A stretch of 9,686 nt of DNA from Erysipelotrichaceae bacterium (GTDB taxonomy: Bacteria > Bacillota_I > Bacilli_A > Erysipelotrichales > Erysipelotrichaceae). The position numbers and the translations under genes are program-made. Positions 1-7,113 of this stretch are shown here, in pieces. Location: positions 1 through 9,686 of the forward strand of contig JAFOMB010000008.1 in the NCBI GenBank assembly GCA_017419065.1, read 5' to 3'. How positions within the stretch are numbered: position 1 is the first letter of the stretch; each line of letters starts with the position of its first letter. The notes below the pieces were generated by a model. The model did no database searches. It was not told the origin of the DNA and saw only the letters and a program-made list of their open reading frames with translations.

Positions 1-285
1 TAATACCCGGGCATGTTCGATGCCCTCTTTCCTGAATACCTTTCTCAAATAGGAAGGCGTCAGGATATCGACCGTCCCTCCAAACAGATGGAAGAGGTCG
101 CTGTTCCAGTAGGTCAGCCTCCTTCTTCCGATCCTGGCGACATCTTCATAGATCTCCTTCGGATCTTCTTCCTTCGGATCCAGGGTCAGGATGGCATTGG
201 TGATAGCCGTCGGTCCGCAGTTGCGGTGATACGGACGTTCCTTCGAGGAGAACTGTCCGGTCGTGTAGTATCTCTCTTTTTTCAC
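1..285 (-). CDS. N-terminal part of an unrecognised protein with a cysteine-peptidase-like NCGPT motif
   Basis: The frame is open for 95 codons from a GTG at 285-283 to the window edge, so the protein is truncated at its C-terminus. The product begins with KKERYYTTGQFSSK. Around residues 24-31 it has Asn-Cys-Gly-Pro-Thr-Ala-Ile-Thr, a Cys-Gly-Pro-Thr turn at the head of a helix like the catalytic cysteine region of papain-like and C39-type peptidases. The His and Asp/Asn partners would lie outside the window, so enzymatic activity is inference. A charged, Arg/Lys-rich segment (GRRRLTYWNSDLFHLFGG) follows. No signal peptide or membrane segment is visible. I chose the GTG because the other in-frame starts (GTG at 316-318 and 319-321) lie inside the terminator hairpin and the first upstream in-frame stop is hydA's own TAA. 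No Shine-Dalgarno is present; a TATAAT box sits six bases upstream, which suggests leaderless expression. Family unknown to me. Confidence 0.72.
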   Translation of the reverse strand, partial: MKKERYYTTGQFSSKERPYHRNCGPTAITNAILTLDPKEEDPKEIYEDVARIGRRRLTYWNSDLFHLFGGTVDILTPSYLRKVFRKEGIEHARVL

Positions 286-291
286 ACTACT

Positions 292-320
292 ATTATAAAA
301 AAAGAAGGTGGTTTTCACCA
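292..320 (-). promoter_or_regulatory. Promoter for the left-edge gene, overlapping the hydA terminator
   Basis: On the minus strand a perfect TATAAT lies at 297-292, followed by AGTAGT and then the GTG start at 285. With a 17-base spacer the -35 would be TGGTGA (320-315), only 3 of 6 matches and inside the terminator stem-loop. The expected start of transcription is at or within a base or two of the GTG, so the message would have little or no leader. The -10 shares its first T with the terminator's T-run. Assignment rests on the -10 and its position. Confidence 0.45.
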
Positions 321-327
321 CCTTCTT
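297..327 (-). terminator. Intrinsic terminator of the hydCBA operon
   Basis: A perfect 11-bp inverted repeat (302-312 with 317-327) encloses a 4-base loop. In minus-strand RNA it reads AAGAAGGUGGU, a GAAA (GNRA-type) tetraloop, then ACCACCUUCUU. It is followed by a run of U (plus-strand A at 297-303). It begins six bases after hydA's TAA codon, so it is well placed to end the hydrogenase transcript. Confidence 0.93.
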
Positions 328-333
328 GATCGA

Positions 334-2100
334 TTAACGGAATCTCTCTTTTCCGGCGTAGCTCGTATGAAGGAGCTCGTGTGCCAGATGGGAGTTCGGT
401 TCACCAAGATACTTGGAGTAGAGTTCCTGGATCTGCGGGTTGTTGTGAGACTGGCGGATGACCTGTCTCTCATCTTCGCTGTACAGAGCCTTGGCTCTCT
501 TTTCCTTATAAGTATCGAGGATGTTGTCCTCTTCGTTCGGTAAGAAGACAGGACGGACATATGGCTGGCCGCCGCCGTTGATACAGCCGCCCGGGCAGCC
601 CATGATCTCGATGAACTGATACTTGGACTTGCCTTCTCTGATCTCATCGAGGAGGACCTTGGCAGACTTCATGCCGGAAGCGATCGCCACATTGACGGTC
701 GTGCCGTTGATGTCGATGCTTGCTTCACGGATACCGGCATCGTGGCCTCTGACTTCTTCAAAGACGATCTTGCCGTATTCCTTGCCTGTCAGCTTGTAGT
801 AGACAGTACGTAAAGCAGCTTCCATGACACCGCCGGTAACGCCGAAGATGACACCGGCACCGGAGTAGTCGCCCATGATATCCTGATCCCATTCCTCATC
901 CGGCAGTCTGTTGAACAGGATACCGGCACGGCGGATCATCTTGGCGAGTTCTCTGGTCGTGATGACAGCGTCGACATCGCGGATGCCGTTGACTTCCATC
1001 TCTTTTCTGTCCTTCTCATACTTCTTGGCAACACATGGCATGACGGATACGACGAAGACATCCTTCGGATCATATCCCATTTCCTTTGCCCAGTAGGACT
1101 TGATGACAGCACCCTGCATCTGGTGAGGAGACTTGCAGGTAGACAGATGCGGTAAGAGGTCCGCATAGTTGTATTCCGCATAGTTGACCCAGCCCGGTGA
1201 GCAGGAAGTGATCATCGGGAGAGTGCCGCCTTCGCTTAATCTGTGTAACAGTTCGGTTCCCTCTTCCATGATGGTGAGGTCAGCACCGAAGTTGACATCA
1301 TAGACTCTTTCGAAGCCCAGTCTTCTTAACGCAGCGATCATCTTGCCGGTGACCGGTGTGCCGATCGGGTTGTCGAATTCTTCGCCTAAAGCGGCACGGA
1401 CAGCCGGAGCCGCCTGGACAACGACATGCTTGCCGGCCTTCAGAGCAGCATCGACCTTGTCGATCTCAGAGTGTTCCATGAGGGCGCCTGTCGGACATAC
1501 GCTGACACACTGACCGCACTGGATACACGGAGAATCCGCAAAGCTCCTGTTCTGAGCCGGGGAGACGATCGTGGAGAAGCCTCTGTTTTCAAAGCCCAGG
1601 ATGCTTAAGCCATGAGCGTTCTGGCATCTCGCGATACATCTGCCGCAGAGGATACACTTGGAAGTATCACGGACAAGACCCGGAGCGAGTCTGTCGATGT
1701 ACGTCTTGGATTTTTCGCCCTCGAAGGCACCTTCTCTGGCACCTGTGATCTGAGCGACATGTAACAGTTCACACTTTCCGTTCTTTTCGCACTGCTGGCA
1801 GTTCTTATTGTGATTGGAAAGTATCAGTTCTACGCTGATCCTTCTGGCTTCCGTAGCAGCCGGAGAGGAGATCTTGATCTCCATACCTTCTGCGACCGGA
1901 TAGACACAGCTGGCCACTAAGCCTCTGGCTCCTGTCGCTTCTACGAGACAGACACGGCAGGATGCGTGGTTGCATTCGCCATGATTGAACGCGCAGAGAG
2001 ACGGGATCTCATAACCGCAGGCCTTGGCAGCTTCGAGGATCGTCATGGTGTCTTCTACCTGGTAAGGGACACCTTCGATTTTGATATTCACTAAAGACAT
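334..2100 (-). CDS. hydA: [FeFe] hydrogenase catalytic subunit HydA (NuoG-like, trimeric type)
   Basis: This 588-residue cytoplasmic subunit carries the H-cluster that interconverts protons and H2. Visible domains in order: plant-type [2Fe-2S] (C36, C48, C51, C65); the His-ligated [4Fe-4S] motif H97-x3-C101-x2-C104-x5-C110; two [4Fe-4S] ferredoxin motifs (C149/152/155/159 and C192/195/198/202); then the H-cluster domain with L1 TSCSPGW (298-304), L2 MPCVAKKYE (354-362) and L3 with C502 and C506 (MGCPGGCINGGGQP). The C-terminal 60 residues match the small-subunit domain that wraps the catalytic core. L1 has Ser301 where the usual motif has a second Cys. The ATG start is preceded by GGGGAG about eight bases upstream, and hydB's stop is 14 bases away. 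Operon order and cluster content match HydA/HndD of NAD(P)-linked, often electron-bifurcating, hydrogenases; bifurcation itself cannot be read from the sequence. Confidence 0.96.
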   Translation of the reverse strand: MSLVNIKIEGVPYQVEDTMTILEAAKACGYEIPSLCAFNHGECNHASCRVCLVEATGARGLVASCVYPVAEGMEIKISSPAATEARRISVELILSNHNKNCQQCEKNGKCELLHVAQITGAREGAFEGEKSKTYIDRLAPGLVRDTSKCILCGRCIARCQNAHGLSILGFENRGFSTIVSPAQNRSFADSPCIQCGQCVSVCPTGALMEHSEIDKVDAALKAGKHVVVQAAPAVRAALGEEFDNPIGTPVTGKMIAALRRLGFERVYDVNFGADLTIMEEGTELLHRLSEGGTLPMITSCSPGWVNYAEYNYADLLPHLSTCKSPHQMQGAVIKSYWAKEMGYDPKDVFVVSVMPCVAKKYEKDRKEMEVNGIRDVDAVITTRELAKMIRRAGILFNRLPDEEWDQDIMGDYSGAGVIFGVTGGVMEAALRTVYYKLTGKEYGKIVFEEVRGHDAGIREASIDINGTTVNVAIASGMKSAKVLLDEIREGKSKYQFIEIMGCPGGCINGGGQPYVRPVFLPNEEDNILDTYKEKRAKALYSEDERQVIRQSHNNPQIQELYSKYLGEPNSHLAHELLHTSYAGKERFR

Positions 2101-2114
2101 GTTGACTCTCCCCT

Positions 2115-3998
2115 CTATCTCTTCTCGATCGCACCAAACTTACAGGTGGATATGCAGGCGCCGCACTTGACACACTTCGTGGAGTCGATAGACATCGAAG
2201 CGAGTTTGTGGCCCGGAGCGACATAGTCTGTTCTGGTGATGCAGGAAGCTGGGCAGCCCTTAGCACACATACCGCAGCCGATACACTTGTCAGGATCGAT
2301 GTGGTATTCCATCAGGTTCTTACAGACATGAGCCGGACACTTCTTGTCGACGATATGTGCAACGTATTCATCACGGAAGTGAGCGAGGATGGAGTTGACC
2401 GGGTTGGCAGCCGTCTGGCCCAGACCGCAGAGGGAATTGGCCTTGACCGTCTTCGCCAGGACTCCCAGATCGTCGAGGTCCTGCATCGTTCCCTTGCCGT
2501 CGCAGATACGGGTCAGGATCTCCAGCATTCTCTTCGTGCCGATACGGCATGGAGAGCACTTGCCGCAGGATTCATCGCAGATGAAGTCCATGTAGAAACG
2601 GGCGACGTCGACCATACAGTTGTCTTCGTCCATAACGATAGCACCGCCGGAACCCATCATGGATCCTCTGGCGATCAGGTTTTCGTAGTCGATCGGTTCA
2701 TCGAGGTTCTCAGTGACCAGACATCCGCCGGAAGGACCGCCGGTCTGGATAGCCTTGAACTTCTTGCCGTTCGGTATACCGCCGCCGATGTCGAAGATCA
2801 GCTCGCGGATGGTCGTTCCCATCGGGACTTCGACGAGACCGACGTTATTGACTTTACCGCCTAAGGCAAAGACTTTCGTTCCCTTGGAACCGTCTGTACC
2901 TAAGGAAGCATACTTTTCATAGCCGTTTCTTAAGATATAAGGAACAGAAGCCAGTGTTTCAACGTTGTTGACGATGGTCGGCTTGCCCCAGAGACCGCTG
3001 ACTGCCGGGAACGGCGGTCTAGGTCTCGGCATGCCTCTCTTGCCTTCGATGGAGTTCAGCAGAGCTGTTTCTTCACCGCAGACGAAGGCACCGGCACCTA
3101 AACGGATATGAGCGCGGAAAGAGAAGCCGGAACCGAAGATGTTGTCACCTAAAAGACCGAGTTCTTCTGCTTCCTTGATCATGATGCGTAAACGCTTGAC
3201 AGCGATCGGGTATTCAGCACGGACATAGAAGTAGCCGTTCTTCGCACCGATCGCGTAACCGGCGATAGCCATACCTTCGATGACTGCTAACGGGTTTCCT
3301 TCGAGGATGGAACGGTCCATGAAAGCACCCGGGTCACCCTCATCGGCGTTACAGACGACATACTTTTCGTCGTTGTGCTGATTGAGAGCGAACTGCCACT
3401 TTCTGCCGGTCGGGAAGCCGCCGCCGCCTCTACCGCGGAGACCGGACTTCATGACTTCATCCACGACTTCCTGCTGAGTCATCGTGAGTGCTCTCTTGAG
3501 ACCCTTGTAGGCATCCATACCGAGAGCTTCATTGATATCTTCCGGATTGATGACGCCGCAGCCGTATAAGGCTACACGTTTCTGCTTCTTGTAGAAGTTG
3601 ATGTCATCCTGCTTGGCGACTTTTACGCCGGTAGCCGGTTCGACATAGAGGAGTCTTTCGACGATCTCGCCCTTTTCGATATCGGAAGAGACGATCTCTT
3701 CGACATCACTGACCTTGACGAGACGGTACAGAGTATCTTCCGGATAGATCTTGACGAACGGTCCCTGGGAACAGAAACCGAAGCAGCCGACGATATTGAC
3801 GGTCGCCTTGTCTTCAAGACCCTTAGCCTTCAGAGTTTCTTCGAATTTCTCTTTGATCTCCATGGAATGAGAAGAAAGACAGCCGGTACCGCCGCATAAG
3901 ACGATGTGTCTCTTGCCGTCCTTGCCTTCGATCTTTTCCTGTAAGCACTGTGTGCAGGCTAAGCTCTTCTGGTCAAGCATTTCTACGTTCTCGATCAT
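2115..3998 (-). CDS. hydB: NAD(P)H- and FMN-binding hydrogenase subunit HydB (NuoF-like)
   Basis: This 627-residue diaphorase subunit passes electrons between NAD(P)H, FMN and the Fe-S chain leading to HydA, and possibly ferredoxin. An N-terminal thioredoxin-like [2Fe-2S] domain has C35, C40, C72 and C76. The NuoF core shows the FMN/NADH glycine-rich motif GLRGRGGGGFPTGRKW (187-202 region), ADEGDPGAFMDRS (218-230) and CGEETALLNSIEG (307-319). The NuoF-type [4Fe-4S] site is C478, C481, C484 with C524. Two C-terminal [4Fe-4S] motifs follow (C572/575/578/582 and C609/612/615/619). C554, H557 and C559 form a compact C-P-A-H-V-C group that could bind a metal such as zinc (inference). An extra CTQC pair (C15, C18) precedes the first domain. 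The start overlaps hydC's stop (ATGA), with AAAGGAG seven bases upstream, implying translational coupling. This architecture matches the HndB-HndC fusion seen in trimeric HydABC enzymes. Confidence 0.96.
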   Translation of the reverse strand: MIENVEMLDQKSLACTQCLQEKIEGKDGKRHIVLCGGTGCLSSHSMEIKEKFEETLKAKGLEDKATVNIVGCFGFCSQGPFVKIYPEDTLYRLVKVSDVEEIVSSDIEKGEIVERLLYVEPATGVKVAKQDDINFYKKQKRVALYGCGVINPEDINEALGMDAYKGLKRALTMTQQEVVDEVMKSGLRGRGGGGFPTGRKWQFALNQHNDEKYVVCNADEGDPGAFMDRSILEGNPLAVIEGMAIAGYAIGAKNGYFYVRAEYPIAVKRLRIMIKEAEELGLLGDNIFGSGFSFRAHIRLGAGAFVCGEETALLNSIEGKRGMPRPRPPFPAVSGLWGKPTIVNNVETLASVPYILRNGYEKYASLGTDGSKGTKVFALGGKVNNVGLVEVPMGTTIRELIFDIGGGIPNGKKFKAIQTGGPSGGCLVTENLDEPIDYENLIARGSMMGSGGAIVMDEDNCMVDVARFYMDFICDESCGKCSPCRIGTKRMLEILTRICDGKGTMQDLDDLGVLAKTVKANSLCGLGQTAANPVNSILAHFRDEYVAHIVDKKCPAHVCKNLMEYHIDPDKCIGCGMCAKGCPASCITRTDYVAPGHKLASMSIDSTKCVKCGACISTCKFGAIEKR

Positions 3999-4483
3999 GC
4001 TGCAGCTCCTTTCGCACGGTACTCTTCGATGAGGGCAGGGACCTTGTCGACGGTCATCTTCGGATAGACTGTTCCGCTGATGCTGATAGCCGGAGCGATG
4101 CCGCAGGCACCGATGCAGCGCAGAGCGTCAAGCGTGAAGAGTCCGTCTTCAGATGTTTCGCCCGGTTTGATCTTCAGGATCTCAGAGAACTTGTCGATGA
4201 TCTGCTGAGCTCCCTTGACGTAGCAGGCTGTACCTAAGCAGCAGCCGACGACGTACTTTCCCTTTGGCGTCAAAGAGAAGAAGGAATAGAAAGTTACAAC
4301 ACCGTAGATCTCAGCCACAGAGATGTTCATCTCCTTCGAGATGATTTCCTGGACTTCCAGCGGGATGTAACCGTACTCGTTTTGAACATCATAGAGGACC
4401 AGCATCAAAGGCGTCTTTTCGTCTTTGTAGCGGTTGCAGATCTCTGTGATCTTCGCCACGGCACTTTCGCTGAGTTTTGCCAT
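3995..4483 (-). CDS. hydC: [2Fe-2S] hydrogenase subunit HydC (NuoE-like)
   Basis: This 162-residue thioredoxin-fold ferredoxin subunit is the first gene of the operon. It has the normal length for NuoE/HndA/HydC proteins. The family signature is complete: a helical N-terminal part with NEYGYIP, then IYGVVTFYSFF (59-69), then [2Fe-2S] ligands C82 and C87 (CCLGTAC) and C123 and C127 (CIGAC). C81 is an extra neighbouring cysteine. It relays electrons within the HydABC complex next to the flavin subunit. The start has AAAGGA six bases upstream. The TGA stop overlaps hydB's ATG. A putative promoter lies 44 bases upstream of the ATG. The subunit could serve a formate dehydrogenase or NADH dehydrogenase elsewhere, but adjacency to hydB and hydA makes the hydrogenase role nearly certain. 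Confidence 0.95.
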   Translation of the reverse strand: MAKLSESAVAKITEICNRYKDEKTPLMLVLYDVQNEYGYIPLEVQEIISKEMNISVAEIYGVVTFYSFFSLTPKGKYVVGCCLGTACYVKGAQQIIDKFSEILKIKPGETSEDGLFTLDALRCIGACGIAPAISISGTVYPKMTVDKVPALIEEYRAKGAAA

Positions 4484-4526
4484 AAAATGTCCTTTCTGCT
4501 ATCTTGAAAAAAATCTTTTCGGCTAT

Positions 4527-4556
4527 ATTATACACTAACTGATAGATATCTCATAA
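4527..4556 (-). promoter_or_regulatory. Promoter of the hydCBA operon
   Basis: A perfect -10 TATAAT lies at 4532-4527 on the minus strand. The best -35 candidate is TTATGA (4556-4551) at an 18-base spacing, a 3 of 6 match. The predicted start near 4520 gives a leader of about 36 bases before hydC, which contains its ribosome site. The poor -35 suggests dependence on an activator, or weak basal activity. Confidence 0.6.
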
Positions 4557-4560
4557 ACAT

Positions 4561-4572
4561 TTCTTGTAAGAA
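4561..4572. promoter_or_regulatory. Candidate operator dyad TTCTTGTAAGAA upstream of hydCBA
   Basis: A perfect 5-bp inverted repeat with a 2-base centre (TTCTT-GT-AAGAA) is centred about 46 bases upstream of the predicted hyd transcription start, just outside the weak -35. That is where activators often bind. It does not resemble the Rex consensus (TTGTTAA...TTAACAA) or a Fur box. A short AT-rich dyad can occur by chance, so this is only a candidate. Confidence 0.3.
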
Positions 4573-4589
4573 TCCGGTCATCAGACATA

Positions 4590-4620
4590 TGAAAAGATAA
4601 AGTCACACAGACGTGACTTT
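4590..4620 (-). terminator. Intrinsic terminator of the rlmD-feoAB operon
   Basis: An 8-bp perfect stem (4599-4606 AAAGTCAC with 4613-4620 GTGACTTT) and a 6-base loop start directly after the TGA of the Cys-rich gene. In minus-strand RNA the hairpin is followed by AUCUUUUC, an interrupted U-tract. It separates the feo transcript from the hyd promoter downstream. It is weaker than the terminator at 297-327 and may leak. Confidence 0.75.
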
Positions 4621-4764
4621 TCAGGGATGTGTTTTCTTTGTGCAGCTTTCTCCATACGGGCAGCATCCGCAGGAAGAACCGCAGCCTTTCTTTCTCAATG
4701 ACCTGTACGCACAGACCGTGATGACAGTGATGAGAAGGAGGATCAGGATGTCGTAGATGTTCAT
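4621..4764 (-). CDS. Small FeoB-associated Cys-rich membrane protein
   Basis: A 47-residue protein too short for usual ORF cut-offs. Residues 5-20 (DILILLLITVITVCAY) form one hydrophobic membrane segment after a short N-terminus. A basic stretch RSLRKK follows, placing the tail in the cytoplasm by the positive-inside rule. The tail is cysteine-rich: C28, C32, C34, C35 and C41 in the pattern CGSSCGCCPYGESC. This is the layout of the FeoB-associated Cys-rich proteins of Firmicutes, thought to assist FeoB in Fe(2+) uptake, perhaps by binding iron or regulating it; the exact role is not established. The ATG follows feoB's TAG by three bases and is in the same frame. No good Shine-Dalgarno is visible, so translation probably depends on coupling with feoB. 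A terminator begins right after its TGA. Confidence 0.88.
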   Translation of the reverse strand: MNIYDILILLLITVITVCAYRSLRKKGCGSSCGCCPYGESCTKKTHP

Positions 4765-4767
4765 AAA

Positions 4768-7113
4768 CTAGAAACCCAGGGCCGTACCGATCAGACGGAC
4801 GATGATGGCAGCGAGATAGCCCAGACCGCACTGCCATAAGACGACAGCGACAGCCCACTTTCCGCCGAGTTCCCTCTTGATGGAGGCGATCGCCGCGACA
4901 CATGGGGTATAGAGCAGAGAGAATACCAGCATGGAGGCAGCTGTGAGTTTCGGCAGCATGGCCGCGACTCCTAACGGCGAAGCAAAGAGGACTTCCATGA
5001 TGGAGACGACGCTCTCCTTGGCCATGAAGCCGCAGATGAGAGACGTGATGATACGCCAGTCGCCGAGACCTGCCGGTTTCATGATCGGGACCAGGAGACC
5101 GGAGACGAGGGCGAGGATGGAATCTTTGGAATCTGATACGAGGTCAAAGCGCAGTGAGAAACTCTTGAGGAACCAGACCACGATCGTCGCGATCAGGATG
5201 ACCGAGAAGGCGCGGTGCAGGAAGCCCTTGGATTTCTCCCACAGCAGCTGCATGACGTTTTTCCAGCTCGGCAGACGGTAGTTCGGCAGTTCCATCACAA
5301 ACGGAACAGCTTCCCCACGGAATAAAGTCTTCTTGAAGATGAGGGCGACGAGGATCCCGACCAATATGGACAGGAAGTACAGCAGTACGATCAGCCACCA
5401 GCCTGTCTTCGGGAAGAAGGCGTTCACAAAGAAGCCGTAGATCGGCAGTTTTGCGGTGCAGGACATGAACGGCGTCAATAATATCGTCATCTTTCTGTCT
5501 CTTTGAGACGGTAAAGTCCTCGTAGACATGACAGCCGGGACCGTACAGCCGAAACCAATCAGTAATGGAACGATGCTTCGTCCGGACAGACCGATCTTCC
5601 GTAAGAGTTTATCCATGACAAAGGCCACTCTGGCAATATAGCCGGAATCTTCCAGCATCGATAAGAAGAAGAACATCGTCACGATGACCGGCAGGAAGGA
5701 TAAGACACTGCCGACGCCTTCAAAGATGCCCTCTGTCACCAGAGACTGTATGACCGGATTGACGTTTCCTGCCGCCATGGCCATCGCCGCTTTATCCGCC
5801 AGATAGCTGATACCGGCAGCCAGAAGGTCCTGTAAAAACGGACCGATCAGGAAGAAAGTCAGATAGAAGACAGCGCCCATGATCAGGATGAACATCGGGA
5901 TGGCGGTGAAACGGCCGGTGAGCAGTCTGTCCGCCTTTTCGGAACGCAGCTGCTGACGGCTTTCCGCCGGTTTTTTCAGGCACTGGTCGCAGATGCGGTA
6001 GATGAAGGAGAACCGCATGTCGGCAATGGCTGCCGGGGCATCGAGTCCCCTCTCCTTTTCCATCTGCAGAACGATATGTTCAAGGGTCTCCTTTTCGTTC
6101 TGATCAAGGGCGAGTTTCTCCTCCATGATCGGATCCCCTTCGATGATCTTCATCGCCGCGAAACGCACCGGGATCCCGGCTCTTTCCGCGTGGTCTTCAA
6201 TGAGGTGGACGGCCGCGTGGATACAGCGGTGGACCGCACCGCCGTGATCATCGCTGCCGCAGAAGTCCTGACGCAGCGGTCTTTCCTGATAGCGGGCGAC
6301 ATGGACTGCGTGCTTGACGAGTTCATCGACGCCTTCGTTCTTGACCGCCGAGATGGCGACGACCGGGACACCGAGTAAGGCTTCCATTGCGTTGAGATCG
6401 ACGGAACCGCCGTTTCCGGTGAATTCATCCATCATATTGAGAGCGACGACCATCGGGATCTTCAGTTCCAGCAGCTGCATCGTCAGATAGAGGTTTCTCT
6501 CGAGATTGGTGACATCGACAATGTTGATGATGCCTCTCGGCTTTTCCTCCAGTACGAAGTTCCTGGAGACCAGTTCCTCGCTGGAATACGGAGACATGGA
6601 ATAAATGCCCGGCAGGTCAGTGACGATAGTATCCGGGAAGCCTTTGATGACACCGTCCTTGCGGTCGACGGTGACACCCGGGAAGTTGCCGACGTGCTGG
6701 TTGGAACCGGTCAGCTGATTGAAGAGCGTGGTCTTGCCGGAATTCTGGTTGCCGACAAGGGCGAAGGTAAGAGGCGTGCCTTCCGGGAGCGGATCTCCGC
6801 TTCCCTTCGGATGGTATTTCCCCTCTTCTCCAAGACCCGGATGTTCGATCTCTTCCCTGAGGAAGGAGGTCTTTTCCTCTTCTCCCTCTTCCAATAGTGT
6901 CACATCGATCTTCTCGGCTTCGCTCAATCGCAGCGTGAGTTCATAGCCGTGGATCATGAGTTCCATCGGGTCGCCTAAAGGAGCCAGCTTGCTGACTTTT
7001 ACGACCGCTCCCGGTATGACGCCCATATCCAGGAAGTGCTGACGCAGCGCGCCTTCTCCTCCGACTTTATTGATCCGGGCTCTCTGTCCCGGTGTACATT
7101 CCCGTAATGTCAT
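4768..7113 (-). CDS. feoB: Ferrous iron transporter, FeoA-FeoB fusion
   Basis: A 781-residue inner-membrane Fe(2+) importer. Residues 1-75 are a complete FeoA SH3-like domain (LRQHFLDMGVIPG, HGYELTLRLSEA). A charged linker of about 40 residues (75-115) leads into the FeoB G domain: G1 GNQNSGKTT (121-129), G2 GNFPGVTVD (142-150), G3 DLPG (166-169), G4 NMMD (226-229) and G5 SAV near 255. A helical regulatory region with CDQC (375-378) precedes about eight membrane segments from residue 403. Conserved core motifs are present: GFGCTVPA (520-527), SCTAKLPIY (551-559), CGFMAKESV (694-702) and TPCVAAIASIKRELG (736-750). Nothing is missing, so it should be functional. The start overlaps rlmD's stop (ATGA) with AAGGAAG just upstream. 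Separate feoA and feoB genes are the commoner arrangement, and the fusion fixes a 1:1 ratio. No Fur-type box was seen upstream of the operon. Confidence 0.97.
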   Translation of the reverse strand: MTLRECTPGQRARINKVGGEGALRQHFLDMGVIPGAVVKVSKLAPLGDPMELMIHGYELTLRLSEAEKIDVTLLEEGEEEKTSFLREEIEHPGLGEEGKYHPKGSGDPLPEGTPLTFALVGNQNSGKTTLFNQLTGSNQHVGNFPGVTVDRKDGVIKGFPDTIVTDLPGIYSMSPYSSEELVSRNFVLEEKPRGIINIVDVTNLERNLYLTMQLLELKIPMVVALNMMDEFTGNGGSVDLNAMEALLGVPVVAISAVKNEGVDELVKHAVHVARYQERPLRQDFCGSDDHGGAVHRCIHAAVHLIEDHAERAGIPVRFAAMKIIEGDPIMEEKLALDQNEKETLEHIVLQMEKERGLDAPAAIADMRFSFIYRICDQCLKKPAESRQQLRSEKADRLLTGRFTAIPMFILIMGAVFYLTFFLIGPFLQDLLAAGISYLADKAAMAMAAGNVNPVIQSLVTEGIFEGVGSVLSFLPVIVTMFFFLSMLEDSGYIARVAFVMDKLLRKIGLSGRSIVPLLIGFGCTVPAVMSTRTLPSQRDRKMTILLTPFMSCTAKLPIYGFFVNAFFPKTGWWLIVLLYFLSILVGILVALIFKKTLFRGEAVPFVMELPNYRLPSWKNVMQLLWEKSKGFLHRAFSVILIATIVVWFLKSFSLRFDLVSDSKDSILALVSGLLVPIMKPAGLGDWRIITSLICGFMAKESVVSIMEVLFASPLGVAAMLPKLTAASMLVFSLLYTPCVAAIASIKRELGGKWAVAVVLWQCGLGYLAAIIVRLIGTALGF

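Noticed and set aside
13..543. Plus-strand open frame of 176 codons at the left edge
   Set aside because: It runs antisense across the C39-like gene, the terminator and the end of hydA, has no ribosome site and no recognisable motif. The minus-strand reading explains the region.
2208..2864. 218-codon plus-strand open frame inside hydB
   Set aside because: It is antisense to the complete NuoF-like core of hydB, whose cofactor motifs are intact. No ribosome site or known motif supports it.
4535..4903. 122-codon minus-strand open frame across the feoB end and the hyd promoter
   Set aside because: It is out of frame with FeoB and the Cys-rich protein, runs through a terminator and a promoter, and has no motif. 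It is a shadow of those genes.
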